From Bacillota bacterium (GTDB lineage Bacteria > Bacillota > Clostridia > DSM-8532): a DNA stretch of 64,000 nucleotides. Position numbers and translations under genes: made by a program. The notes under the pieces are model-generated. The model was given only the letters and a program-made list of their open reading frames with translations. It had not been told where the DNA came from and did no database searches. Shown piece after piece: positions 36,118-45,240 of the stretch (its first letter is position 1; each line of letters starts with the position of its first letter). The stretch is from NCBI GenBank assembly GCA_022702935.2, contig JAKIML020000098.1, positions 62,001 through 126,000 on the forward strand. Reading direction: 5' to 3'.

Positions 36118-37587
36118 TTATTGGGACTCAGAGGCCTCCTTCAAGCCTTCCATCAGGTTGGTATAGGCCTGACGAATACCCATGTCGGTTTTATCCAGCA
36201 GCCGCTTGCCCATGGCCATACCGGTGTATTCACCGTTGACCACCAGATAGTATCCGTATCCGTCCGGGGTGGGAATGAGCTCAACCACAACCACCTTATC
36301 GGGATTGGCCACCTTCATGGTATAGGTGAGCTTTATTTCGGCCTTGCCCGTGGGTACGGCGTTGAGATCCAGCCTGTCACCCTGGATGGCAATAGCGCCC
36401 TGGTAGTATTTTCTGAACAGGGAGACTTGCTTATCCCCCTCCATCTTGGTGCCATTGATGATGAAGGTCTCCTCGACTTCATCATCCCTGCTGGCATTGA
36501 TGAGAAGTTCATCAACCCGGCCATCCATCTCAATAACCAGCTTCTCCACGTCATAGATCATGGGGATGTACGCAAAGGTGTCCATGACATCTATAGCAGG
36601 CAGATCCAGGAAGTTCATGGCCGATGAGCTCAGCTTGAAGATTCGGGGATCTCCGTCCAACATGGCATAGTACAAGGAGTCTTCGAGATTGCCCAGCTTC
36701 AGGCTATAGGTTTTCCCTATCAGGGTATATTCCAGAATATACTTGGGATTATCCAGACCATAGGTCTTTAAGTCGGAATTCCCTTCGGAAACAAACTGAT
36801 ATACCCGCATTTCCGGAATCCACTGGAGGAACTTGCTGATGTCGGTAGCATCGGCCTTGCGCTCGACAGGATAGGTAATCATCCAATCGGGATTGTCGGG
36901 TTGCTTCCTGCCTTCAAATATCTTGGTGCCTCCCTTGGTCAGGGCCAAGCTGGTAATATCATCGGTCAGGATAGCCTCCGTCCCATAGAGGTTGCGATTC
37001 ATGATGTCAAGCCTGCCAAAACGGAGGATATTGCCGCGATAGGTATCTATCACATAGACCTTGGTATCCCCCACCACTCTGACATAGAAGGCATCGCCTG
37101 CAGGGTTTTCATCCCCCATTTCAAGGCCCACCTGTTTACCATCCTTGGAGACAAAGGTGGTGATATAGGAGCCGTTCAAGCCATAGATAGTAGGATCCTG
37201 CGGGTTCTCCTCAATGAGGCGCATGGTGGTGGCAATGGCCCCGGACAGGGCGATATCCTCACCCTTGGTGTTGTCCAGATCAAGATCCGGGCTGACCCAT
37301 ATCTTCTTCTTCTCCTTCACCCTTTCAGTGGTCCCGTCATCCTTGTTCTTAAGGGTTTCCACTTCCCGCTCCTCGTAGTTCAGGGTGATCTCGCCATCGG
37401 GGCGCTTCAGAATGATCTTGGTGATATCTTCCTGAGCAAACTCCACAAGATCAACCTTATTGATATCATCCGGAGAGCTGGTATCGGTGGGAGAAGAACC
37501 GTTATCGGTCTTTTTGAGGACGATGAAGACAGCCGCAAAGACAGCCAGTACAACCAATAGGGCAACGATCTTCTTCCAGTTCTTCAT
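36118..37587 (-). CDS. DUF4340 protein of Gld-type ABC operon
   Basis: 489 residues. Starts MKNWKKIVALLVVLAVFAAV, an N-terminal membrane helix followed by a Ser/Asp-rich linker, so most of it faces outward. The remainder contains repeated beta-rich DUF4340 segments (ITKIILKRPDGEITL). The family is found after GldG-like genes in ABC operons of unknown substrate. Its ATG shares a base with the stop of the preceding gene (TAATG), so it is coupled. Confidence 0.85.
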   Translation of the reverse strand: MKNWKKIVALLVVLAVFAAVFIVLKKTDNGSSPTDTSSPDDINKVDLVEFAQEDITKIILKRPDGEITLNYEEREVETLKNKDDGTTERVKEKKKIWVSPDLDLDNTKGEDIALSGAIATTMRLIEENPQDPTIYGLNGSYITTFVSKDGKQVGLEMGDENPAGDAFYVRVVGDTKVYVIDTYRGNILRFGRLDIMNRNLYGTEAILTDDITSLALTKGGTKIFEGRKQPDNPDWMITYPVERKADATDISKFLQWIPEMRVYQFVSEGNSDLKTYGLDNPKYILEYTLIGKTYSLKLGNLEDSLYYAMLDGDPRIFKLSSSAMNFLDLPAIDVMDTFAYIPMIYDVEKLVIEMDGRVDELLINASRDDEVEETFIINGTKMEGDKQVSLFRKYYQGAIAIQGDRLDLNAVPTGKAEIKLTYTMKVANPDKVVVVELIPTPDGYGYYLVVNGEYTGMAMGKRLLDKTDMGIRQAYTNLMEGLKEASESQ

Positions 37588-39011
37588 TACAGATGCTTCC
37601 TCCTTATCCAGACGAATACGCCCAATCCGATAATGGCCAGAGGCAGGACAAAGCTTATGGCGATGAAGGCAATAAATCTGCTTTGCGCAGTAAGGTTAAT
37701 GGGCGTAGAGGCAAGACTCTTGGACGGAATGATGATGGAATCGTCCTTGCCCTGCATCCAGTTAAGAATGGACATGATATAGCGCTTACCATTATCATTG
37801 GCCGTGGACATCCAGGAATCGGTCACAAAGTTGGCATTACCTATCAGGGCAACATGGCTGTCCTTAATAGAGTCAATGGTGGAAAGCGCACCCAGAATAA
37901 ATGGTCCGGGAACTGTTTCCTGGGTTACCAGGTGGGTGCTCTGGCTCTTCTGAGAGGTGGAGAACAGTACAGCGGTAGTTATCCATTCTCTGCCGGTTTG
38001 AATAATGGAGACGCTTCGGCAATAGGGCATATAGAGGAAGAGTGAGTTGGGATCCAAATTGGTGGTAACCTCATGCTTGTTAGGCTGCGGAATAATGATA
38101 TCGAAATCACTGTAATACCAATTCTGGTCGCCCTCTAGCACAAAGTCGTTGTTAATGGCCAGTGAGTATCTTTCAAAAACCTGATTAAAGTTGACCAGTT
38201 CATCAGGAGTATTTTGGACATCCATCAGGAAGATAGCATTTCCGCCATTTTCCATATAGGCCAAAAGATTTTCAAGCTCAGCACCTAAAAGGTCAGTTTT
38301 GGGTGAACCAAAGATCAGGGCTGAAGCGTCCTCAGGAACGGGTGCAGAGAGGGAAAGCTCCTTGACCTCGTAGTTGTTGGCAGAAATGGTGGATTTCAGT
38401 GCTGAGAATTCATCATCAACACTGTGCTCGCCATGGCCCTTTATGAAGTAGACCACGGGAGTAAAGTCTGCAACAACGCTCTTAATGGCACTGGAGAAAG
38501 CCTGCTCAATCTTGTAGCCTGCGGCAACGGGGTAACCGTAGCTGTAGTCATATTCTACCATATCGTTTTCGCTGACTACCCGGATCTTGCTGCCCGACTT
38601 AACCACAATGCTGCCTTCCCTTATTCCCTTAATCTGTTCAGGATCAAGCTCACGCTTGACGTACAGGGGATCTCTTTCAATGTCCACAAACTTTAAGGTG
38701 ATTTTTCCATTGCTCTTAATGTTATACTGTTTGAGGATTTCGAGAATTTCAGGGATTCTGAAATCGGTCTCTTCGGTGAGAATAATGACCTCAACATTCT
38801 TTTCCAGCGACTTGATCATGTCAATACTGGTATTGCTCAATGAGAACATCTGATTCTTGGTAATATCAAAACGCATTCTGTTTTTTATGGCATCAAGGCC
38901 CAGAACCGCATTGAATAAAACGATGATGGCAATGACCACCGCCGTTACGGCAAATGCATAGGATCCATATTTTAAACTTTTTTTGTTCATTTTAAAGCCT
39001 GACTTCTTCAT
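37587..39011 (-). CDS. GldG-like ABC transporter auxiliary protein
   Basis: 474 residues from ATG 39011 (AGGGGTGA upstream). One membrane helix near residue 25 and one at the C terminus (FIAFIAISFVLPLAIIGLGV) flank a large outer domain of the ABC_transp_aux/GldG type (KRELDPEQIKGI, then FIKGHGEHSVDDEFSALKS and NAIFLMDVQ). GldG acts with GldA/GldF in Bacteroidetes gliding; in Clostridia the role is unknown. It follows the permease with 5 bases between. Confidence 0.85.
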   Translation of the reverse strand: MKKSGFKMNKKSLKYGSYAFAVTAVVIAIIVLFNAVLGLDAIKNRMRFDITKNQMFSLSNTSIDMIKSLEKNVEVIILTEETDFRIPEILEILKQYNIKSNGKITLKFVDIERDPLYVKRELDPEQIKGIREGSIVVKSGSKIRVVSENDMVEYDYSYGYPVAAGYKIEQAFSSAIKSVVADFTPVVYFIKGHGEHSVDDEFSALKSTISANNYEVKELSLSAPVPEDASALIFGSPKTDLLGAELENLLAYMENGGNAIFLMDVQNTPDELVNFNQVFERYSLAINNDFVLEGDQNWYYSDFDIIIPQPNKHEVTTNLDPNSLFLYMPYCRSVSIIQTGREWITTAVLFSTSQKSQSTHLVTQETVPGPFILGALSTIDSIKDSHVALIGNANFVTDSWMSTANDNGKRYIMSILNWMQGKDDSIIIPSKSLASTPINLTAQSRFIAFIAISFVLPLAIIGLGVFVWIRRKHL

Positions 39012-39016
39012 TTCTA

Positions 39017-39724
39017 TCACCCCTGACTCCAACGTTTGTGTTCAATAACCCTGATGGTCAGGAAGATGAACACCGCGGCAAAACTAATCATGAAAATGAT
39101 ATTGGTAAGGTCTATAATACCGTTGCCAAAGTCCTCATACTTAGCTGCAAGGGACAGCCAGGTTAAGGCTTTTGCAACAAAGCCTGAGAAAAAGCTGGCC
39201 AAAAAGTCAATGGCTGAAAGAGCAAAAAGACCTACAAAGCCAATAACAGCAGCCACAATCTGGTTCTCGGTCAAGGATGAAGCAAAAACCCCTACGGCCA
39301 CATAAACAGCACCGTAAAGAATGAATCCCAGATAGGCGCTGGCGATAAGGGCCACATCGGGTTTGCCAAAGATAATCAGAATAATCGGGAAGATAAAGGA
39401 TACAGCGGTCATAACCAGGAAAACCGAAAAGGCGGCAAGATACTTGCCCATAACAATCTCACCAATCTTGGCGGGAGAGGTTAAAAGAAGGACTTCTGTG
39501 CCGTTCTTCTTGTCCTCGGCAATGGTTCTCATGGTGATGATGGGAACAAAGAACATAAGAAGGAAGCTCATGGTGCCGACAATATCACCCATAAAATCCG
39601 AGGTGCCGGTGCCGAGACCATCATTGAAAAACAGGCTGAGCAAAAACGTAAATAAACCAATAACCACATAAGCGATGGGAGAATTGAAATAGGATCTGAA
39701 ATCACGCTTCAGAATGGCTAGCAT
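39017..39724 (-). CDS. ABC transporter permease (GldF/ABC-2 type)
   Basis: 235 residues, six membrane helices. It starts MLAILKRDFRSYFNSPIAYV, the standard beginning of GldF-like permeases, and has FFVPIITMRTIAEDKKNGTE and LLLTSPAKIGEIVMGKYLAA. Partner of the ATPase whose stop is 2 bases upstream; the ribosome site AAGGAGG lies inside the ATPase gene. Confidence 0.93.
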   Translation of the reverse strand: MLAILKRDFRSYFNSPIAYVVIGLFTFLLSLFFNDGLGTGTSDFMGDIVGTMSFLLMFFVPIITMRTIAEDKKNGTEVLLLTSPAKIGEIVMGKYLAAFSVFLVMTAVSFIFPIILIIFGKPDVALIASAYLGFILYGAVYVAVGVFASSLTENQIVAAVIGFVGLFALSAIDFLASFFSGFVAKALTWLSLAAKYEDFGNGIIDLTNIIFMISFAAVFIFLTIRVIEHKRWSQG

Positions 39725-39726
39725 AA

Positions 39727-40677
39727 TTATTTGGCCTCCTTTTCTTCGGTGGTTGTCAACTGGAGGAAGATATCTTCCAGCGACAGGCTCATGGACTTAA
39801 GCTCCAGAATAGGATATCCATGCTGAGCAAGCTGGTTGAACATCTGTCTTCTGACGTCTACCTCTTTGTCGGCTTCGACGATATAGCTGTACTCATCGTC
39901 CTTCAGCTTGCCACTGGTTTCAAGGTATTTCACACCATAGAGATGAGAAAGGATATCCTTAACCTTGTTTTCAGGTCCGGCAACGGTAACGGTAAAGCGT
40001 GAAAAGTCGGCAAGCTTCTTGGAAAGATTATCGGGTGTGTCGATGGCCGCAATCTTTCCTTTATTGATAATAACCACTCTGTCACAAACTGCGCTGACCT
40101 CGGGAAGAATATGGGAGCTCAGGATAATGGTATGGTTTTTGCCCAGAGCTTTAATCAGCTTACGGATCTCAATGATTTGCTTTGGGTCAAGACCTACCGT
40201 AGGCTCGTCCAGGATCAGAACCTCGGGTGTGCCTACCAGGGCTTGTGCAAGACCCACTCTTTGCTTATAACCCTTGGACAGGTTCTTGATGAGACGGTGA
40301 CTGACATGGGTGATTTTCACCAGCTCCATGATGTCCTTTTTCTGGTTCTTCCATTCCTTTGCGGGTACGGATTTCAAATTGGCGCAGAAATCAAGGTACT
40401 CGTTGACTGTCATGTCCAAATACAGGGGCGGCAATTCGGGGAGATACCCAATATGCTTCTTAACCTCATTGGGGTTCTCCAGAACATCATAGCCAGCAAC
40501 TTTTACAGTTCCCGACGTGGATGAAATAAAGCCGGTAAGGATGTTCATGGTAGTGGATTTGCCCGCACCATTAGGTCCCAGGAAGCCAAGAATCTCGCCC
40601 TTTTCAACGGTAAAGCTTACGTTGTCAAGTGCCTTGATTTTCCCGTATTCTTTGGTTAGATTACTAATCTCTATCAT
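39727..40677 (-). CDS. ABC transporter ATP-binding protein (GldA type)
   Basis: 316 residues from ATG 40677 (AGGAGG 6 bases before; the open frame extends 20 codons further without support). Walker A GPNGAGKST, signature LSKGYKQRVGLAQALVG, Walker B EVLILDEPTVGLDP, and H-loop SSHILPEV. A C-terminal domain of about 100 residues is present, as in ABC-2 exporters. First gene of the four-gene operon. The exported substrate is unknown. Confidence 0.94.
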   Translation of the reverse strand: MIEISNLTKEYGKIKALDNVSFTVEKGEILGFLGPNGAGKSTTMNILTGFISSTSGTVKVAGYDVLENPNEVKKHIGYLPELPPLYLDMTVNEYLDFCANLKSVPAKEWKNQKKDIMELVKITHVSHRLIKNLSKGYKQRVGLAQALVGTPEVLILDEPTVGLDPKQIIEIRKLIKALGKNHTIILSSHILPEVSAVCDRVVIINKGKIAAIDTPDNLSKKLADFSRFTVTVAGPENKVKDILSHLYGVKYLETSGKLKDDEYSYIVEADKEVDVRRQMFNQLAQHGYPILELKSMSLSLEDIFLQLTTTEEKEAK

Positions 40678-40843
40678 GCTATTCCTCCTTCTTTTTGATT
40701 CCTCTCCCGCACCATTAAAGGGCACCGGGTTCATCAAAAAGATAGCGGGCTTTGATCCCTTATGAAACCATTAACCCGCACTATCCTGATTACTACAATT
40801 TCCATTATGCATGAAATTCATGAACATATTGTGAACAAATTGT

Positions 40844-40881
40844 AAATAACAATGGCTAGCTCTCGCTAGCCATTGTTATTT
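40844..40881. terminator. 17-bp perfect hairpin
   Basis: AAATAACAATGGCTAGC and its exact complement around a TCTC loop. It is the likely terminator for fabI on the minus strand and an insulator before the ABC operon. Confidence 0.65.
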
Positions 40882-41010
40882 GATGCTCGCTTCGTTCGTA
40901 TTAAATTGCTCCGCGGGTTATTAGGCCTGCCTCAGTTGTTTGATGCTCACTATGTTCGCATTAACAATTGTCTTCGGGACTTCGGTGCCAGCTCAACTTG
41001 TTGATACTCC
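40873..41010. repeat. Three imperfect direct repeats, about 60-bp period
   Basis: Units begin TTGTTATTTGATGCTCGC (40873), TTGTTTGATGCTCACTATG (40936) and CTTGTTGATACTCCCACTAT (40997). The first two share about 24 of 28 bases over TGATGCTC...GTTCG.ATTAA; the third is shorter. They fill the space between the hairpin and the fabI stop and encode nothing visible. Confidence 0.6.
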
Positions 41011-41012
41011 CA

Positions 41013-41780
41013 CTATACCCCCATGTTGTGGTATCCCGAGTCCACATAGACAATTTCGCTGGTAACCCCGGACGACAGTTCGCTGAGAAGGTATACTGCC
41101 GTTCCGCCCAGGTCTTCCAGAGTGATGTTCCTCTTGAGGGGCGCTTTCTGCTCAACCACTTCCAGGATATCGCTGAAGTTCTTGACGCCCTTGGCCGACA
41201 TGGTCTTGATGGGTCCGGCCGAAATGGCATTGACCCGGATATTCTTAGGCCCAAGCTCATAGGCCATATAACGCACACTGGCCTCCAGAGCTGCCTTTGC
41301 CACACCCATTATGTTATAGCCCGGAGACACTCTGACTGAGCCGCCATAGGTCAAGGTCAGAATGCTTCCGCCCTTGGTCATAAGCTCCTGTGCCCGTCTT
41401 GACACAGCCAGCAGGGAATAGACGCTCACATCCATGGCCAGGGTGAACCCGTCCCGGGAGGTGTTGACAAAGGTGTCCTGCAAATCCTCGCTCTTTGCAA
41501 AGGCTATGGCATGAACCAGCCCATGAAGAACGCCGAATCTCTCTTTAATCTCGCTAAAGAGCTTATCAATATCCTCATCCCTGGTCACATCGCAGGCATA
41601 GGCCGCCACTTCGCCCATGTCAGCAGTAAGCTTGATTAAGGCTTCCTTCTCCCTCTCGCCCAAATAGGTGAAGATGGGATTGCCGCCCTGAGCCTTTACA
41701 GCCTGTGCAATTCCCCAGGCAATACTCCATTTATTGCGTACACCCATGATAAGTATATTCTTGCCTTCCAAAAGACCCAC
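41013..41780 (-). CDS. fabI: Enoyl-ACP reductase (NADH), FabI
   Basis: 255 residues, GTG start with GGAGGG 7 bases before. It reduces trans-2-enoyl-ACP in each round of fatty-acid elongation. SDR fold with the FabI-type nucleotide motif GVRNKWSIAWGIAQA and the catalytic Tyr-x6-Lys in GYNIMGVAKAALEAS. FabI is the triclosan-sensitive type; no fabK or fabL is in the window. No other fab genes are adjacent. Confidence 0.95.
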   Translation of the reverse strand: MGLLEGKNILIMGVRNKWSIAWGIAQAVKAQGGNPIFTYLGEREKEALIKLTADMGEVAAYACDVTRDEDIDKLFSEIKERFGVLHGLVHAIAFAKSEDLQDTFVNTSRDGFTLAMDVSVYSLLAVSRRAQELMTKGGSILTLTYGGSVRVSPGYNIMGVAKAALEASVRYMAYELGPKNIRVNAISAGPIKTMSAKGVKNFSDILEVVEQKAPLKRNITLEDLGGTAVYLLSELSSGVTSEIVYVDSGYHNMGV

Positions 41781-41806
41781 TCAAAATCCCTCCATTTTAT
41801 CATCAA

Positions 41807-41832
41807 ATATTATTATCTGCTCCTAATAATAT
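41807..41832. promoter_or_regulatory. Inverted repeat upstream of fabI
   Basis: ATATTATTA and TAATAATAT are separated by 8 bases, 26 bases before the fabI start codon. A two-fold symmetric site at this position could be an operator. It does not match the FapR consensus I know. Confidence 0.4.
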
Positions 41833-41967
41833 ACATCAAAACAGGACTCACATCAAGGGTATCCCTGAAGGTCATTTCCTATAAGACAAGGTCGGAGCAA
41901 AAAATATGTCGCAATTCTCAATTATTTGACACAAAATGTCGGAAACCAAGTATTCATGCACTTTTTG

Positions 41968-41996
41968 TTGACTTGGCAGCGATGTAATGTTACACT
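41968..41996 (+). promoter_or_regulatory. Promoter of spo0E-like gene
   Basis: TTGACT (41968-41973) and TACACT (41991-41996) with a 17-base spacer. Two TGTCGNAA sequences, at 41907-41914 and 41937-41944, lie upstream and resemble Spo0A boxes. Confidence 0.65.
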
Positions 41997-42041
41997 GCAT
42001 GTAGAAAACTGTTCTTTTTCCTAATTAGGAGGGAGATACCA

Positions 42042-42197
42042 ATGAAAAGTCTTGAAAAAGCACGAAACAAGCTGAATAAGGCTATAGTTGCAGGGTGCAG
42101 TAAGGATGTTATTTTGAACATCAGCAGACAAGTGGATGATCTCATTGTTGAACAAATGAAAATCAAGAATAAGAAATACATCACGAAAGGGCAGTAA
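42042..42197 (+). CDS. Spo0E-like sporulation regulator
   Basis: 51 residues with GGAGGGAG before the ATG. The family is a two-helix hairpin; the SxxxD motif used by Spo0E-type phosphatases to dephosphorylate Spo0A is visible as SRQVDDLIVEQM. Product: MKSLEKARNKLNKAIVAGCS then KDVILNI, and a lysine-rich tail. It has its own promoter and a terminator overlapping its stop. Clostridial members are often uncharacterised, so phosphatase activity is an inference. Confidence 0.8.
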   Translation: MKSLEKARNKLNKAIVAGCSKDVILNISRQVDDLIVEQMKIKNKKYITKGQ

Positions 42198-42222
42198 GCG
42201 CCAGGCTTACTGCCCTTCTATT
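42189..42222 (+). terminator. Terminator of spo0E-like gene
   Basis: GGGCAGTAAGC-GCCAG-GCTTACTGCCC followed by TTCTATTT; the stem starts inside the last codon. Confidence 0.85.
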
Positions 42223-42242
42223 TCCCAACTATTTCCCATGGG

Positions 42243-43415
42243 TTATCCGGCCTTTACCTTATCCACAAAACGTTTGATTCGGGTCAGGGCCTCTCTGATG
42301 TTGTCGATGGAGGTTGCATAGGTAGCTCGGGCAAAGCCTTCACCAGAAGCACCAAAAGCATTGCCGGGCACCATGAGAACCCGTTCTTCCTTGAGAAGTC
42401 CCTCGCAGAATTCATCGGAGGTTAATCCGGTGGAGCGAATGTCGGGGAAGACATAGAAGGCACCGACGGGTTCAAAGCAATCCAGACCCGCTTTTCTGAA
42501 GCCATCCACCATCAAAAGCCGACGGCGGTTGTATTCCGCAACCATCTTTTTCACTTCGGGCTCCCCGTTTCTTAAGGCCTCAATGGCTGCAAACTGGGCA
42601 GTGGTGGGACTGCACATAATGGCATATTGATGGATCTTAAGCATCTGTGTTATGGCCTCGCTGGGACCACAGGCAAAGCCTATACGCCATCCGGTCATGG
42701 CAAAGGCCTTGGAGAAGCCGTTGATGACAATGGTTTTATCCTTCATTTCAGGGAACTGTGCAATGGATACATGGTTTCCGCGGTATGTAAGCTCGGCATA
42801 GAGCTCGTCGGAAATCACAATAATATCCTTATCCTTGAGAACCTCCACAATGGCCTTGTAATCCTCATAGTCCATGGTGGCTCCCGTTGGATTGTTGGGA
42901 TAGCCCATAATGATCATCTTAGTCCTGGGGGTAATGGCATCGAGGATTTGCTGGGGCTGAAGCTTGAAACGGTCCTCTGCCTTAAGCTCAATGGGCACGG
43001 GTGTGGCTCCTGAGAACATAACACAGCCTTTATAGGCCACAAAGGAGGGTTCGGGTACAAGAACCTCGTCGCCAGGGCCGACAAAGGTTCGGATGGCAAT
43101 ATCAATAGCCTCGCTGCCCCCCACCGTCACAATGATTTCACCAGTGGGACTATAGTCCAGAGAGAACCGGCTTTTCATGTACCGGGCAATCTCCCGGCGC
43201 AGCTCAATAAAACCGGCATTGGAGGAATAAAAGGTTTTGCCTTTTTCAAGAGAATAGATACCCTCCTCACGAATGGACCAGGGGGTTTCAAAATCGGGCT
43301 CTCCAATACCCAGGGAGATGGCATCCTTCATTTCGTTGATCATGTCAAAGTATTTCCGAATCCCTGACGGCGGTGTGTTCAGAATATGGGGTTTGATCAT
43401 TTGTCGAATATTCAT
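42243..43415 (-). CDS. PLP-dependent aminotransferase, class I/II
   Basis: 390 residues, fold type I. The PLP lysine is in NGFSKAFAMTGWRIGF, and GYPNNPTGATMDYEDY and GGSEAIDIAIRTF are cofactor contacts. The closest family is aspartate/aromatic aminotransferases of the PatA/AspC group, but the amino donor cannot be fixed. It overlaps the preceding Lrp-type regulator gene by 4 bases, a pair widely conserved in Firmicutes, so the regulator probably senses an amino acid handled by this enzyme. Confidence 0.92.
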   Translation of the reverse strand: MNIRQMIKPHILNTPPSGIRKYFDMINEMKDAISLGIGEPDFETPWSIREEGIYSLEKGKTFYSSNAGFIELRREIARYMKSRFSLDYSPTGEIIVTVGGSEAIDIAIRTFVGPGDEVLVPEPSFVAYKGCVMFSGATPVPIELKAEDRFKLQPQQILDAITPRTKMIIMGYPNNPTGATMDYEDYKAIVEVLKDKDIIVISDELYAELTYRGNHVSIAQFPEMKDKTIVINGFSKAFAMTGWRIGFACGPSEAITQMLKIHQYAIMCSPTTAQFAAIEALRNGEPEVKKMVAEYNRRRLLMVDGFRKAGLDCFEPVGAFYVFPDIRSTGLTSDEFCEGLLKEERVLMVPGNAFGASGEGFARATYATSIDNIREALTRIKRFVDKVKAG

Positions 43416-43894
43416 AGAATCACAGCCTCCCGTTCATCCTTTTGGATACGGTTGAACACCACGCCATTATCCTTATACTTTTTAAGCACAAAGTGGGTAG
43501 CGCAGCTCAGAACCGATTCAATGGGCGCAAGCTTCTCGGCCACAAAGAGCGCCACCTCCTTCATGGTTTTTCCCTCAACGACAACAAAGAGATCAAAGCC
43601 TCCCGACATGAGGCTGCAAGCCGATACCTGGGGGAATTGATAAATGCGCTCAGCCACCTTATCAAAGCCCTGCCCCCGCTGGGGAGTGACTTTCACTTCA
43701 ATGTATGCGGTGACAATCTCATTCTCGGTCTTTTCCCAATCAATGACTGTATTATAGCCGATAATGATCCCATTCTCCTCTAATTCCTTTATGGCCGCCT
43801 TAACGGCTTCAGGGGTTGCCCCCACCATAACCGCTATTTCCTCATCCGAAATCCTGCTATTGTTTCTTAAAATCTCTAAAATCTGATTCTTCAT
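43412..43894 (-). CDS. Lrp/AsnC-family transcriptional regulator
   Basis: 160 residues. N-terminal winged helix (residues 1-55, EILRNNSRISDEEIAVMVGA) and C-terminal RAM ligand domain (VTPQRGQGFDKVAERIYQFP, then LMSGGFDLFVVVEG). Co-transcribed with the aminotransferase. Lrp proteins bind amino acids and often repress their own operon; no operator was identified. Confidence 0.93.
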   Translation of the reverse strand: MKNQILEILRNNSRISDEEIAVMVGATPEAVKAAIKELEENGIIIGYNTVIDWEKTENEIVTAYIEVKVTPQRGQGFDKVAERIYQFPQVSACSLMSGGFDLFVVVEGKTMKEVALFVAEKLAPIESVLSCATHFVLKKYKDNGVVFNRIQKDEREAVIL

Positions 43895-43946
43895 AAGACC
43901 GACTCCCTTCCTACCTTTAGGTTATGTATAAATGTATAAAACGAAA

Positions 43947-43969
43947 CCCTGCTCCAACAGCAAGCAGGG
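43947..43969 (-). terminator. Terminator of trxA / DivIVA-like unit
   Basis: On the minus strand CCCTGCT-9 bases-AGCAGGG, followed by TTTCGTTTTATA. Confidence 0.7.
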
Positions 43970-44014
43970 CCTCACAAAAACCATGTGGTATAACCGCCTT
44001 CATCAACGGAATTC

Positions 44015-44503
44015 TCAGCCTACCTTAGACTCTTCACCACTTGTTTCATTATATTCAGCTTCCTTGTTCTCTATGTATGCCTCAACTTCATTGACAAGGG
44101 ACTGATACTTTGTGAGCATCTCTACCACTTGGGCCTTAATGCTTTTAATATCACGTTTAATGTCGATTATGCGCTCCCTTTCAGTCTCAAGCGCCTGTTC
44201 GAGCCTGGCCTTCTCCTCCGCCGCTCGCGCTCGGGCCTCTTCGATAATGGCATCCGCTTTTTCCTGTGCCTTAATAAGGGCACCAGCAATTCTCTCCTTC
44301 TCCTTAGAGAGGATCTGGCTGTCCTGTGAAGTTGATTCATAACGGGTCTTCATTTCCCGAATCTGAAGCTTAAGATTGGATATTTCATCATCTTTCTCCT
44401 TCAGACGCTGATCAAATTCCTGAAGGATCTTTTCGATGTAGGCATTGACATCGGATTTGTTAAATCCAAAAGGTGAAGAACCAAATCTCTTTTCACCGGA
44501 CAT
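44015..44503 (-). CDS. DivIVA-domain coiled-coil protein
   Basis: 162 residues from ATG 44503 (AGGAGAG 6 bases before; an in-frame TTG two codons up is rejected). The start GEKRFGSSPFGFNKSDVNAY contains the DivIVA-type FnkxdVnaYie motif; residues 35-150 are a long coiled coil rich in Glu/Lys/Arg, and the tail is acidic. DivIVA relatives mark curved membrane at poles and septa. Shorter and more divergent than true DivIVA, so a related cell-division or secretion scaffold is possible. Confidence 0.82.
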   Translation of the reverse strand: MSGEKRFGSSPFGFNKSDVNAYIEKILQEFDQRLKEKDDEISNLKLQIREMKTRYESTSQDSQILSKEKERIAGALIKAQEKADAIIEEARARAAEEKARLEQALETERERIIDIKRDIKSIKAQVVEMLTKYQSLVNEVEAYIENKEAEYNETSGEESKVG

Positions 44504-44546
44504 ATCCAACTCTCCTTTTACATTTCATTCATGAAATCATTAAACC

Positions 44547-44876
44547 TTAAATATACTTTTCAATCAGTTGCTTCAGTTCAGCCTTGGTGCGTGCTCCGAT
44601 AATCCGTTCAACCTGTACGCCATCTTTATAAATCATCAATGTGGGAATGCTCATAATATTAAAGTTCTGGACCAACGTGCTTTCTTCATCCACATTGACC
44701 TTGCCCATAAGGAAACGGCCGTCATATTCCTCGGCCAAATCGTCAATAATAGGTCCGATGGCCTTGCAGGGACCGCACCATATTGCCCAGAAATCCAGTA
44801 AGATAGGCAGCTTGGAATTTAAAACAAGCTCATCAAAATTCGAGTGATTTATCGTGAGTACCTTTTCTGATGCCAT
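44547..44876 (-). CDS. trxA: Thioredoxin
   Basis: 109 residues with the active site FWAIWCGPCKAIGP; the cis-proline is in IMSIPTLMIYKDG. Reduces protein disulfides in the cytosol. No thioredoxin reductase gene is next to it. It is followed 43 bases later by the DivIVA-like gene and probably shares its terminator. Confidence 0.96.
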   Translation of the reverse strand: MASEKVLTINHSNFDELVLNSKLPILLDFWAIWCGPCKAIGPIIDDLAEEYDGRFLMGKVNVDEESTLVQNFNIMSIPTLMIYKDGVQVERIIGARTKAELKQLIEKYI

Positions 44877-45240
44877 TTTCCCTAATCCTTTCCAATGTAA
44901 TTTCCAATTTATGTTTTGTTATTTATATAGTTTATAATATAATTCGGCACTTTACAACAGCATATTTACTTCACAATGTCTTACCCAAATCACGCTGATC
45001 ACCTATTTCCCGCCTAATTAGCAAAAGGTTGTTCAAATTCCATATAAACATTGGAAAATTCATGCATAATCATGGTAAGTTATTGCGTTGCACTATGGGG
45101 AATAAGGCCTGTATGATCATTGTATATTTTAAATGGCGATCTCTGCCCTGCGGCGCTTAACTTTATACAGGATGGCCGTGTATTATATAGGCAGTGATTG
45201 GGGTATATATAATTGTAACTCACAACTTAGGGAGGTTTTT
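44877..45240. other. Divergent intergenic region trxA / glgP
   Basis: 364 bases, AT-rich, no gene seen. A TTGTAA at 44952-44957 (minus) could be a -35 for trxA with an AT-rich -10 after it. On the plus strand TTAACT-18-TATTAT (about 45158-45187) and a TATATAAT near 45206 are candidate glgP promoter elements. No riboswitch or hairpin terminator was recognised. Confidence 0.4.

Noticed and set aside
40800-40860. Second Rex site (TTGTGAAC...) upstream of the ABC operon
   Set aside because: Only one half matches; the other half lacks TTCACAA/TTAACAA.
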